From: Planctomycetota bacterium | Lineage (GTDB): Bacteria; Planctomycetota; UBA8108; UBA1146 | Reading direction: 5' to 3' | Length of the DNA: 44,477 nt | Assembly (NCBI GenBank): GCA_014240375.1 | Contig: JAAZXB010000021.1 | Location: 1 to 44,477 of the forward strand | Translations under genes and position numbers: made by a program | Part shown: in pieces, positions 1 to 8,179 of the stretch | How positions within the stretch are numbered: the first letter of the stretch is position 1 | How the letters are laid out: every line of letters starts with the position of its first letter | Notes under the pieces: generated by a model | What the model was told of the DNA's origin: nothing | The model's database searches: none | Seen by the model: the letters and a program-made list of their open reading frames with translations, nothing else

Positions 1-90
1 ACAGTCTGGTAAACCACAGTCTGGTAAACCACAGTCTGGTAAACCACAGTCTGGTAAACCACAGTCTGGTAAACCACAGTCTGGTTATCC
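1..90 (+). repeat. 15-bp tandem repeat, six units
   Basis: Five perfect copies of ACAGTCTGGTAAACC fill positions 1-75. A sixth copy (76-90) ends in TATCC instead of AAACC. The array runs off the left edge, so the true copy number is unknown. The period is a multiple of three, so copy-number change would keep any reading frame. Frame 1 is closed by TAA in every perfect unit. Frame 2 gives the pentapeptide QSGKP and frame 3 gives SLVNH. The perfect identity of the units points to recent slippage expansion. Confidence 0.95.
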
Positions 91-212
91 ACCTGCAAGC
101 TGAAGGAGAAGAAGATCAACGCCTACAACAGCCACCCCGCTTCAGCGATCCAATCTCTCTCCACTCCCGCGCCAGTGACTTCCAGACCTGGCCCGATCGA
201 TCGATATCCTGA
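3..212 (+). CDS. C-terminal end of a repeat-bearing ORF (partial, frame uncertain)
   Basis: Frame 3 is open from the window edge through the 15-bp array, as SLVNH units. It then enters non-repeat sequence rich in GC-ending codons (ATC, CTG, CGC, TTC, CAC) before a TGA at 210-212. That stop overlaps the ATG of the next gene as TGATG, an arrangement typical of translational coupling, and the next gene has no clear Shine-Dalgarno of its own. These are the reasons for preferring frame 3. The competing reading is frame 2, which gives QSGKP repeats, then QSGYPPAS and a TGA at 101-103. That would be a Gly/Pro/Ser-rich tail like many secreted proteins. No function can be assigned in either frame. Confidence 0.4.
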   Translation, partial: SLVNHSLVNHSLVNHSLVNHSLVNHSLVIHLQAEGEEDQRLQQPPRFSDPISLHSRASDFQTWPDRSIS

Positions 213-811
213 TGATTCCTGAAGCCAGACCTCGAATCCTCCCCCTCTTCCCGCTTCCGGATGTGATCCTGTTTCCGGGTCAGATTCTACCGCTTCACAT
301 CTTTGAATCCCGTTACCGTCAGATGACCCGTGATCTGCTCGACAACAGTGGTGAGATCATCCTCGGCACTGTTCTGGGCAAGGACCAGAAGCAACTCAAG
401 GAGACGGCGCCGGTGCAGCCGATCGCCTGCCTCGGCCGACTACAACAGTACCAGACTCTCGATGATGGGCGGTTCCTGGTGATGATCATGGGTGAAAAAA
501 GGGTCCGGATTCATCCCCATATCGGACACAAGTTGTACCCCGAGGCTCGAGTGGAAGAACTTCTCGAGTCCCCCACCTACACCTCGGACCAGCAGGTTCT
601 ATCGCTTCATGAAGCGATCCTCAGTCTCAAACGCGATGTCGATCTTCCGGAGGGCACCTCGGCACAACAACTCTCCGATATCCTCACCATGATCACCCCG
701 ATGAGTACAGAACAACGGTATCGGCTCTTTTCAACCCCCTCCCTGGCTGAACGAGTGGAAATGGTACTGGAAATGCAATCCACCGGAGATGAAGATGCTC
801 CCTCGGATTGA
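212..811 (+). CDS. LON peptidase substrate-binding domain protein
   Basis: This 199-residue protein is a stand-alone Lon N-terminal (LON-SB, PF02190-type) domain without the AAA+ or protease parts of Lon. It shows the family opening, with LPLFPLPDVILFPGQILPLH at about residues 10-29, followed by an IFESRYRQM helix. The middle contains a CLGRLQQYQTLDDGRF segment, and a helical second half contains SAQQLSDILT. Small proteins of this type are usual outside proteobacteria. Their role is not firmly known, but substrate or peptide binding is assumed from Lon. The ATG overlaps the preceding TGA (TGATG) and lacks a good ribosome binding site, suggesting coupling to the upstream ORF. The acidic C-terminus ends GDEDAPSD. 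Confidence 0.88.
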   Translation: MIPEARPRILPLFPLPDVILFPGQILPLHIFESRYRQMTRDLLDNSGEIILGTVLGKDQKQLKETAPVQPIACLGRLQQYQTLDDGRFLVMIMGEKRVRIHPHIGHKLYPEARVEELLESPTYTSDQQVLSLHEAILSLKRDVDLPEGTSAQQLSDILTMITPMSTEQRYRLFSTPSLAERVEMVLEMQSTGDEDAPSD

Positions 812-906
812 ATCGGTAGTTGAATCCGATCATCCCTGATCGACCATCGAGACCGGTCGCTTCTCTGCTGGCCGCCTGCAGGATCGATCGTGAAAGGTGT
901 TCATCG

Positions 907-1719
907 ATGGTGATCACTCGCTGGTCCGGATTCATTTTCTTGCTACTCCTGCTGACGACCTCGATGATCGGCTGCCGCCAGGTGGATCGGATCACCGAGG
1001 AGAATGGCCTTCCGCTGGTCGCCTGGGAGCGCGACCTCTACATCTCTGAAGGAGTGCTGGTCTATGCAACCAGTTCCGGTGCCGCTCGCGAAATCGCCGG
1101 ACAGGCCGATGAAGCCGCAGCAGCCTTCCTCGCAATGTCCGGGGAAGAACCGCGTCAGTTGATCTACATCGCCGTGGATCGGAACGACTCCCTCGGTGAA
1201 ACGATGATCGAATCCGGGATCCAGGGTATCTCGAAAATCTCCGGGAAATCGGTGCCGGAGATCAAGAGCAAGATGTTTGATGCTACAAATCAGCAGGGTG
1301 CCGATCGGATCGAGCAGCAGGAGCAAATGCTGCACGCTTATCTCGGCCTGGTTCCCGGGGTGCTCGATGCGCCCACCACTCGCCCCGCCTACTTGTGGAG
1401 CGATGCAGTGATGATTCCCACAGCGTCGAGGATCTCCAAGAATCTCGACATCGTCATCAAAGGAGTGATGGACCAGCAAGAATTCGGCACCCTCAAGCAA
1501 TTGATGTTGTTTCCGGTCATCGCCATCGCGAAGGGCTTTGCCCAGAAAATCCTGGGTGAGATTCATGAAACCGTCATCATCGGAGTCCATGCGCAGGGTC
1601 GAGAAGGATGGCCCCAGGAACGGATCGATCAACTGCTCAAGGACTCTCTACAAGACGGCGAGCTCAAGCAACTATTTCAAGAGAACAGTTTTCAGGGGGA
1701 CGACGACACCTCGACCTGA
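907..1719 (+). CDS. Predicted lipoprotein of unknown function
   Basis: The 270-residue product starts MVITRWSGF, runs through a hydrophobic LLLLLTTSMIGC stretch and has a lipobox ending in Cys at about residue 23. Signal peptidase II processing and lipid anchoring are therefore expected. The frame is open further upstream, but ATG 907 is preferred because GAAAGGTG sits about seven bases before it and the signal peptide begins there. The mature part is mixed alpha/beta and Gln/Glu-rich, with EEPRQLIYIAVDRND near residue 85. It ends in an acidic GDDDTST tail. I recognise no domain. It lies 95 bp after the LON-domain gene on the same strand and may share its transcript. Confidence 0.7.
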   Translation: MVITRWSGFIFLLLLLTTSMIGCRQVDRITEENGLPLVAWERDLYISEGVLVYATSSGAAREIAGQADEAAAAFLAMSGEEPRQLIYIAVDRNDSLGETMIESGIQGISKISGKSVPEIKSKMFDATNQQGADRIEQQEQMLHAYLGLVPGVLDAPTTRPAYLWSDAVMIPTASRISKNLDIVIKGVMDQQEFGTLKQLMLFPVIAIAKGFAQKILGEIHETVIIGVHAQGREGWPQERIDQLLKDSLQDGELKQLFQENSFQGDDDTST

Positions 1720-1865
1720 AATCCACATCCGCCTACAATCTCTTGACTTGATCACCGGGTGCAACACGATGCCCCTCACGGGTGTTCGGTATCGAAACCG
1801 TTCTTTACCTGTTCCTTCACTACTCGCTGGCAATGTCACCGGCTAGATCGTCCGAGGAGTACACG

Positions 1866-2939
1866 ATGCGCCGCTTCTCCCTCTACACGAGGTCCCTCTC
1901 GCGGATCACCCTCCTGCTGCTGGGAACTTCCCTGCTCATATCCGGCTGCGGGCTGCTATCTCAGTCCCAGACCCGGACAGGAACGATCGACCGGGTGTTC
2001 CATATCCGATATGTCAGTTCGATGAAGGATTGCGCCCGCGGGGACGATTTCAGGCTCTGGATCCCAGTTCCCCACGCTGACGATCATCAGGTCATCCGCA
2101 ACATGAGGGTTCGAGGACCGGTCGAAGGGACTCTTTCCAGCGAACCCCGATTCGGCAACTCGATGTACTTCTTCGAGGGAAAATGCTCCGGTTCACAGAT
2201 GGACTTCACCATCGAATACGATGTCGATCGGTACCTCTACTCGGTCAACCAATCTCTCCCTGCCAAGTTACCTGCTGCTGGATCGCAACCGTCGATGGCA
2301 AAGTACCTGACCCCCTCATCGCTGTGCTATGTCACTCCTCAGGTAAAACGTGAAGCCAATCTCCTCTCTGCGGGAAAGACCACCAACCTGGCCAAGGCTC
2401 GGGCATTTTTTGACTACATCCTGGAACAGATGGCCTATGACAAGAAGCATTCGGGCTGGGGTCGAGGGGATATCTCCCATGCTTGTGATGTGGGAAAAGG
2501 AAACTGCACAGATTTTCATACCTACTTCAATGCCCTGTGCCAGGCGAGTAGCATTCCATCTAGATTTCAGATCGGAATGTGGGGTAAGTACGAAACGGTT
2601 CTGGGTGAGTATCAGACCGGCGGCTATCACTGCTGGGCAGAGTTCCACGTCGATGGACTGGGTTGGATACCGGTGGACATCTCCGAAGCGGATAAAGATC
2701 CACAGAACGCCAGCCGCTTTTTCGGAACCCATTCGTCAAACCGTGTCACACTCAGCACAGGCAGAGACTTGACCCTGGTTCCTGAGCAGGCTGGCCCGGT
2801 GCTCAACTACTTCGTGGACCCCTACCTGGAAATCAACGGGAAGCCTTCCAATAATGTCGTCAAGAAGTGCTTCTGGAACGAAAACATTGACGATGGAGAT
2901 CTGTACTTTCGCAATCGTAACTCGCAACCAGGAGCGTAA
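1866..2939 (+). CDS. Transglutaminase-like lipoprotein
   Basis: The 357-residue protein begins MRRFSLYTRSLSRITLLLLG and carries a lipobox LLISGC, so it should be a lipoprotein. ATG 1866 is chosen because a strong GAGGAG lies eight bases upstream; the open frame upstream has no such site. The transglutaminase/protease core (PF01841-type) shows its triad in order: Cys in GKGNCTDFHTYFNALC, His in GGYHCWAEFHVDGLGW and Asp in IPVDISEAD. The extracytoplasmic location and domain suggest a cysteine peptidase or cross-linking enzyme, as in many bacterial members. The substrate is unknown. The CDGSH gene follows after two bases, so the two are probably co-transcribed. Confidence 0.85.
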   Translation: MRRFSLYTRSLSRITLLLLGTSLLISGCGLLSQSQTRTGTIDRVFHIRYVSSMKDCARGDDFRLWIPVPHADDHQVIRNMRVRGPVEGTLSSEPRFGNSMYFFEGKCSGSQMDFTIEYDVDRYLYSVNQSLPAKLPAAGSQPSMAKYLTPSSLCYVTPQVKREANLLSAGKTTNLAKARAFFDYILEQMAYDKKHSGWGRGDISHACDVGKGNCTDFHTYFNALCQASSIPSRFQIGMWGKYETVLGEYQTGGYHCWAEFHVDGLGWIPVDISEADKDPQNASRFFGTHSSNRVTLSTGRDLTLVPEQAGPVLNYFVDPYLEINGKPSNNVVKKCFWNENIDDGDLYFRNRNSQPGA

Positions 2940-2941
2940 TC

Positions 2942-3175
2942 ATGAGCCAAGAACCGAAGTCCGTGGACAACAAACCCGTGATCATCGAACTGCAAGCCGG
3001 AAAGCACGCCTGGTGCGCCTGCGGCCAATCGAGCAATCATCCCTTCTGTGATGGCAGTCACTCCGGTAGCGGCATCGCTCCGGTCGTATTCGAGGTAGAA
3101 GCGGCAAAAAAGGTGGCTCTATGCGCCTGTAAGAAGACTGCCGGCGCACCCTTCTGCGACGGTTCACACTCCTGA
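2942..3175 (+). CDS. CDGSH iron-sulfur protein with two motifs
   Basis: This 77-residue protein contains two complete CDGSH motifs of the form C-x-C-x2-S/T-x3-P-x-C-D-G-S-H. The first is CACGQSSNHPFCDGSH (about residues 25-40) and the second is CACKKTAGAPFCDGSH (about 61-76). Each should bind one [2Fe-2S] cluster through three Cys and one His, as in the mitoNEET family. With no membrane segment it is a soluble cytoplasmic protein. Its role is electron transfer or cluster handling by family knowledge only. AGGAG lies seven bases before the ATG, inside the end of the transglutaminase gene. Confidence 0.93.
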   Translation: MSQEPKSVDNKPVIIELQAGKHAWCACGQSSNHPFCDGSHSGSGIAPVVFEVEAAKKVALCACKKTAGAPFCDGSHS

Positions 3176-3355
3176 CGATCCGCTCTCCCAACGATAAACT
3201 TTCACTGCTGCCGAGTGATCTCGACAGTAGTTGAAGAGAGCCATTCCCGCTATCATGTCGGTTCTGTTCGGTTTTCATCCTGGTGGAAGACTTCATCAAT
3301 TAGTTTCCAGGATGCGTTCACGGCTGAACAACTTCGAATCAGAACGGTGGTCCAT

Positions 3356-5986
3356 ATGCGCTTCTCAATAGCACTCATCCTGTGTCTTCTTCCGGCGATC
3401 GTGCTATCCCACGATCCTAACGATGACATCCCGCCGCCATTTCTCGCCATCGACAAGATCGATCGAGAAGATCCGTTCCGCCAGCTCGACGACGTGCTAC
3501 CCACACCCACCGAGGCACGGCTGGCTTCCGGCGCTCCTGGGCCTGGATACTGGCAGCAACAGGCAGACATGAATATCCAGGTCACCCTGGATGCCAAGAA
3601 CCATCGAATCCATGGCAAAGAACGGGTCACTTACCACAACAACTCTCCCCACACTCTCACCTATCTTTGGATGCAACTGGATCAGAATCGCTTCCGAAAC
3701 GATTCCATCGGCAATACCGGAGATTCAGGTGGCCTGGAAGATGAACAGAGCATTCGCTGGTTGCGACGATTGGCATTCGAAAAAGAATTTCAGGGCGGTT
3801 ATGAAATTCTTTCCGTACACAGTCCAGCGGGTACTGATCTGGACCACATCATCGTCGACACGATGATGCGCATCGATCTTCCATCCCCGCTCAAGTCTGG
3901 AGAGGTTCTTGAGTTCGATGTGGAGTGGAATCATTCGATCGTCAATGCCGATGTCTTGAGGGCTCGCGGTGGATATGAGTGGTTTGAAGCGGCGGAAAAT
4001 GCGATCTACGAGATCGCCCAGTGGTTCCCCCGTATGTGTGCCTACACCGATTACGCCGGCTGGCAGAACAAGCAGTTCATAGGCAGTGGCGAATTCACCC
4101 TGGAATTCGGCGATTACCACGTCGCCATCACCGTCCCCGACACCTTCATCGTCAGTGCAACCGGAGTGCTGATCAATAAAAATGAAGTGCTCACAGCGGA
4201 CCAGATCGATCGATTCTCTTCGGCGAGGGACTCTCACCGTCCTGTGTTCATCGTGACCCCTGAAGAAGCCCTCGCAAACGAGCAGGTGGAAGCCAAAGGG
4301 ATCAAGACATGGACCTTCGATGCCAAGAATGTCCGGGACTTCGCATGGGCGGCATCCCCCAAGTTCATCTGGGATGCGATGGGAGTCTCGGTTCCCGGTG
4401 GAACGACCACGATGGCGATGTCCTTCTACCCCAATGAAGGAGAACCGCTGTGGAGTCGTTATTCGACTCATGCAGTGGCACACACCGTAGAGGTCTACTC
4501 CCAGATCAGCGTTCCCTACCCCTATCCCGTCGCGATCAGCGTCAACGGCCCGATCGGTGGCATGGAATATCCGATGATCTGCTTCAATGGGCCTCGCCCC
4601 GAGGAGGACGGGACCTATTCTCAAAGAACCAAGTACGGATTGATCGGTGTGATCATTCATGAGGTAGGGCACAACTGGTTCCCGATGATCATCAACTCGG
4701 ATGAGCGTCAGTGGACCTGGATGGATGAAGGCCTCAATACTTTTGCCCAGTTCATCGCCGAACAGCTGTGGGAAGAAAAATATCCTTCGCGCAGGGGTGA
4801 AGCACGAAACATCACTGGTTTCACCACCAGTACCGACCAGATGCCCATCATGACCAATAGTGAGCAACTGTTACAGTTTGGTAACAACGCCTACGCAAAA
4901 CCGGCTACCGCACTCAACATCCTCAGAGAAAGCGTGCTCGGCAGAGAGTTGTTCGATTTCGCCTTCTCAGAATACTCCAGGCGCTGGGCATTCCGCAGAC
5001 CAGAGCCCGCAGACCTGTTCCGCACCATCGAAGATGCCAGCGGAGTAGATCTGGACTGGTTCTGGCGCGGTTGGTTCTACACCACTGATCACGCTGACTT
5101 CGCCGTGGAGCGAGTCGTGCGCTATCACCTCGATACTGGAAATCCGGATGTGGAGAAGCCTCTCCAGAAGGAGGAACGTGATTCGGATCCGGAATGGATC
5201 AGCCGTCAAGGAAATGCCGGCCTCACATTGCGATCGGATCGATTCCCCGAACTTCTCGACTTCTACAACTCCTTTGACGAGCTAGAGGTAACAGAAGAGG
5301 ACCGACGAGGGTACGAGCGTTTCCTTTCACGGCTCGACGATGGGGATGCAGAACTGATTCAGAGAGACTGGAATTTCACCGTGATTCGCCTGAGGAACTA
5401 TGGTGGCTTGCTGATGCCTGTGCCGATCCGAGTCACTTACGAATCGGGGAAGACCGAGGATTTCCGCATCCCTGCCGAACTGTGGAGGTCAGACCCACGA
5501 GCCGTTTCCCGGCTGATGGTGACCGACGAGCCGGTGATCAGGGTAGAGATCGATCCCATGTTGGAAATTGCTGACGCTGATCGTTCCAACAACATTTTTC
5601 CGCAAGAGATCGATCAGCAACGCTTCCGGATCAACCCCGAAGGAGATCGCAGCAACCCGATGCAGCGCAATCGAGATGAGCGACTCCGTATCGAGGCACA
5701 AATCGCTGCCGGTCGTCTTGGAAATACGATTGCCGCGAGCATCCGGGACCGCCAGAGCGGAACCCCGGTTCCTGCCGCAGCGCGTATTCTTGACTTCATT
5801 GACGAGACCGCCCTGGCCGATCCATACGGCCAACTGCTTTCGGTCTTCAATGCTCCCGATGATCAGGGAATTGCGCTGATCGTCAGCGTTGGTCCCGACG
5901 GAGAAGCAGGGACCACCGATGATGTCAGTTGGATTGTCGCTGAAGATGGAAGTATCGAGGAACGAATCCACCGGAGCGAAGACTAG
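3356..5986 (+). CDS. Secreted M1-family zinc metallopeptidase with C-terminal extension
   Basis: The 876-residue protein begins MRFSIALILCLLPAIVLSHD, a signal peptide. ATG 3356 is chosen for this signal even though the upstream frame is open. The catalytic block HEVGHNWFPMI (about residue 433) and MDEGLNTF, 18 residues on, form the gluzincin HExxH-x18-E zinc site. A GAMEN-like segment, GPIGGMEYP, lies about 35 residues earlier. The N-terminal beta domain (residues 40-370) matches the M1 saddle. After the peptidase, residues about 610-780 form a beta-rich region ending near EIDPMLEIADADRSNN. The last ~100 residues contain LADPYGQLL and SVGPDGEAGTTDDV, which resemble the C-terminal loop of GspG-type pseudopilins. 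It is likely an exported aminopeptidase feeding on peptides. The stop lies three bases from the convergent neighbour's stop. Confidence 0.9.
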   Translation: MRFSIALILCLLPAIVLSHDPNDDIPPPFLAIDKIDREDPFRQLDDVLPTPTEARLASGAPGPGYWQQQADMNIQVTLDAKNHRIHGKERVTYHNNSPHTLTYLWMQLDQNRFRNDSIGNTGDSGGLEDEQSIRWLRRLAFEKEFQGGYEILSVHSPAGTDLDHIIVDTMMRIDLPSPLKSGEVLEFDVEWNHSIVNADVLRARGGYEWFEAAENAIYEIAQWFPRMCAYTDYAGWQNKQFIGSGEFTLEFGDYHVAITVPDTFIVSATGVLINKNEVLTADQIDRFSSARDSHRPVFIVTPEEALANEQVEAKGIKTWTFDAKNVRDFAWAASPKFIWDAMGVSVPGGTTTMAMSFYPNEGEPLWSRYSTHAVAHTVEVYSQISVPYPYPVAISVNGPIGGMEYPMICFNGPRPEEDGTYSQRTKYGLIGVIIHEVGHNWFPMIINSDERQWTWMDEGLNTFAQFIAEQLWEEKYPSRRGEARNITGFTTSTDQMPIMTNSEQLLQFGNNAYAKPATALNILRESVLGRELFDFAFSEYSRRWAFRRPEPADLFRTIEDASGVDLDWFWRGWFYTTDHADFAVERVVRYHLDTGNPDVEKPLQKEERDSDPEWISRQGNAGLTLRSDRFPELLDFYNSFDELEVTEEDRRGYERFLSRLDDGDAELIQRDWNFTVIRLRNYGGLLMPVPIRVTYESGKTEDFRIPAELWRSDPRAVSRLMVTDEPVIRVEIDPMLEIADADRSNNIFPQEIDQQRFRINPEGDRSNPMQRNRDERLRIEAQIAAGRLGNTIAASIRDRQSGTPVPAAARILDFIDETALADPYGQLLSVFNAPDDQGIALIVSVGPDGEAGTTDDVSWIVAEDGSIEERIHRSED

Positions 5987-5989
5987 CGA

Positions 5990-8107
5990 TCACTCCGATT
6001 CGAGTTCGATCACTTCTTCGATGACGACGCCTTCGATGGCCTGCACGACAATTGGTTCGACAGGTAGAAAACCGGTCAGATCGGGAATAGTGACCTGATA
6101 CAGACCCGGTTCGCTGACCAGGACTCGATACCCATTGCCGGTACGGCCCCGGGTAACCACGGTACCGGTGTGCCCCTGGGCACTCACTCCCGGATGCCAT
6201 GCCAGATCCCAGGGAACGGAAGTTCCGTTCTCCTCGAGGAAAAGTCGCATACCCATCGCCGGCTCCAGCGGCAGCGTGAACTCGTTGGGGCCCGACATGG
6301 TGACCTGAACTTGTTGGTGCGTGGGTCGGTACGCTACATCCGAACAGGAGATCAACACCGCCCCCACCGGGACCTGGAAATGAAAGAAGCCGTTGATACC
6401 CGAACCGATCGGAATCGCCCCCGCACCCGGCGTTCCTGGAGGACGCACCGGTGCCCAGCGGATGAGGCTCGGTGTCGCAATACCCGATCCATCTGCGAGA
6501 ACCGTCTGCACCGAGATCTCGACCGGGGCAGGCAATTCGATGTTGGCATCGATCAGTCCCCCTTCACCGACCTGAAACAGCCCGCCGACTCCGACCGGCA
6601 AGACCAGGATACCGTAACTCCCCTGCTTCACTTGCACCGGACCCCAGTCCCAGAGAAACCCACCCGCCATCGATGTGCTCTCCATCGAAGCACTTTGTAA
6701 TTCGATGGTGTCATTGATGGGATCGCTGCCGGGTCCAGTGGGGCGAATTCTCACCGAAAAGTAAGCCAGTTGCCAACCCTCGGGAATGAACACGCTTCCC
6801 GACAGATCGACCCGTTCTTCATCATCGAACGGAATCTCCAGATCCAGTTCGAGAACTTCTTCGGTCGTCAATTCAAAGGCGACCTCATCAAAGACCTTCG
6901 GTTGATGGGCCCAGTGCCCCGATTCTAGAGTTGCAATCCACGAGCCCGGTAGCAATCCATCGAGTTGTCGAATCGAGACTCCGGTGACGGATACTTCTGC
7001 ATGAGGCGATCCTGCTCGACCCTGCTCTCGCAGGCGCAGTACCACTCCTTCCCTCTCGGTATCCCCGAACAATCTCAAAGAGACCGATCCACTCGGCTCG
7101 AGGCTCAGTTCTCTTTCTCCTCCGGCCACCAGATCTACGGTGATCCTGCGCCACTCGTGTCCTGCAGCGCGGGCATGAAGTGCCACTGCAGATCCGATCG
7201 ATCCGATACGCCCGTCCAGTGCCACCGGGCTCTGCTCCGAAATGATTTGAGAGTCTTCCGATTGTGGCCACCCCGGGTGAGGAAGCGAACTTCGGGAGTA
7301 GTCCTGCACTCGGATCACCTCGACGTCTGCCAACTGTTCACCGGTGACCGCTGATTTCAGGGATAGCATCGTGAGTGCGTCGTATCGCAGAACCACCTTC
7401 ACCACTCCGGCGGATCGAACACTGATGGCACCGATCGGAGAGACCACCCGAGCAGGGCGATTCTCCAGCACGGCACCGAAGAACTGAATCGTTCCCTCCT
7501 CCGGCGTGACCAGCTGAAAGCGTCCAGCAATCACCGCAACCGAACGAGATCCGCCGATGGCACCGATCTGTAGCTGGCCTGACAATTGCGTCAACACCTC
7601 GGTGGGAGCATCCTCCAGCACCACTTCGCCTCGGATCCGGATCATCCCCTGAGGGACTTGACCCGAAGAACCCTGGTTTCCTCTTCGAGGGTTGCGATTG
7701 GAACCCCGACTCCCCGAAGCTTGGGAATCCCTGTTCCCACTACCGTTGGATCGCGGGTCCTGCCCCGAGGGAATCGTTCCCGATCCCACTCCAGACACTT
7801 CTCCACTGGAGTTTGAGACGGGATTGCCAGTACGAGTTAAGGATGTGCCCCCATCACCACCCCGAGAGCCTCCGTTGGTTGAGCCTGATCCTCGTGTTGG
7901 AGAAGATGAGTTCCCACCTTCAGTTCCATCCCTGCGACTGTTCCGATGTGGATCGAAGGTGGTTCCCGATTCATTCCCTGCGGATGACTCGGAGGAGAGC
8001 CCTCCAACCTCGCTGATCGACGGCCCGTCATCGGGCAGAAGCAACACCATCATCGTGACGATCACGAGCAAGATGAGACATGCAATGATCAGGTTGCGGG
8101 GATTCAC
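5990..8107 (-). CDS. Membrane-anchored, Ser/Gly-linker, beta-rich protein of unknown function
   Basis: The 705-residue protein starts with GTG, supported by GGAGGA seven bases upstream. Residues 7-25 (LIIACLILLVIVTMMVLLL) form one transmembrane anchor or uncleaved signal. Residues about 30-150 are a Ser/Gly/Asn/Arg-rich low-complexity linker. The rest is a series of beta-sandwich-like stretches, with phrases such as IRIRGEVVLEDAPTEVL, VDLSGSVFIPEGWQL and PVEISVQTVLADGSGI. These recall carboxypeptidase-regulatory-like (CarboxypepD_reg) repeats common in planctomycete surface proteins. No catalytic motif is visible. The product is likely an envelope protein with its bulk outside the cytoplasm. 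It lies downstream of the fucosidase on the same strand (72-bp gap), so they may be co-transcribed. Confidence 0.75.
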   Translation of the reverse strand: MNPRNLIIACLILLVIVTMMVLLLPDDGPSISEVGGLSSESSAGNESGTTFDPHRNSRRDGTEGGNSSSPTRGSGSTNGGSRGGDGGTSLTRTGNPVSNSSGEVSGVGSGTIPSGQDPRSNGSGNRDSQASGSRGSNRNPRRGNQGSSGQVPQGMIRIRGEVVLEDAPTEVLTQLSGQLQIGAIGGSRSVAVIAGRFQLVTPEEGTIQFFGAVLENRPARVVSPIGAISVRSAGVVKVVLRYDALTMLSLKSAVTGEQLADVEVIRVQDYSRSSLPHPGWPQSEDSQIISEQSPVALDGRIGSIGSAVALHARAAGHEWRRITVDLVAGGERELSLEPSGSVSLRLFGDTEREGVVLRLREQGRAGSPHAEVSVTGVSIRQLDGLLPGSWIATLESGHWAHQPKVFDEVAFELTTEEVLELDLEIPFDDEERVDLSGSVFIPEGWQLAYFSVRIRPTGPGSDPINDTIELQSASMESTSMAGGFLWDWGPVQVKQGSYGILVLPVGVGGLFQVGEGGLIDANIELPAPVEISVQTVLADGSGIATPSLIRWAPVRPPGTPGAGAIPIGSGINGFFHFQVPVGAVLISCSDVAYRPTHQQVQVTMSGPNEFTLPLEPAMGMRLFLEENGTSVPWDLAWHPGVSAQGHTGTVVTRGRTGNGYRVLVSEPGLYQVTIPDLTGFLPVEPIVVQAIEGVVIEEVIELESE

Positions 8108-8179
8108 CGGGGGGTCCTCCAGGGAGCAGGCGGGATCATCTGATTGTACCCTTCAAGCGCATTCCATCACTCATTGCCA

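Noticed and set aside
1..90. Possible CRISPR array
   Set aside because: The 15-bp units are contiguous with no spacers and keep a reading frame, so this is a simple tandem repeat.
1743..1771. TTGACT as a -35 element before the transglutaminase gene
   Set aside because: No acceptable -10 hexamer lies 16-18 bases downstream.
3725..4867. Long antisense ORF (380 codons) within the M1 peptidase gene
   Set aside because: It is a frame shadow of a GC-rich coding region. The sense strand has full M1 motifs and the antisense product has none.
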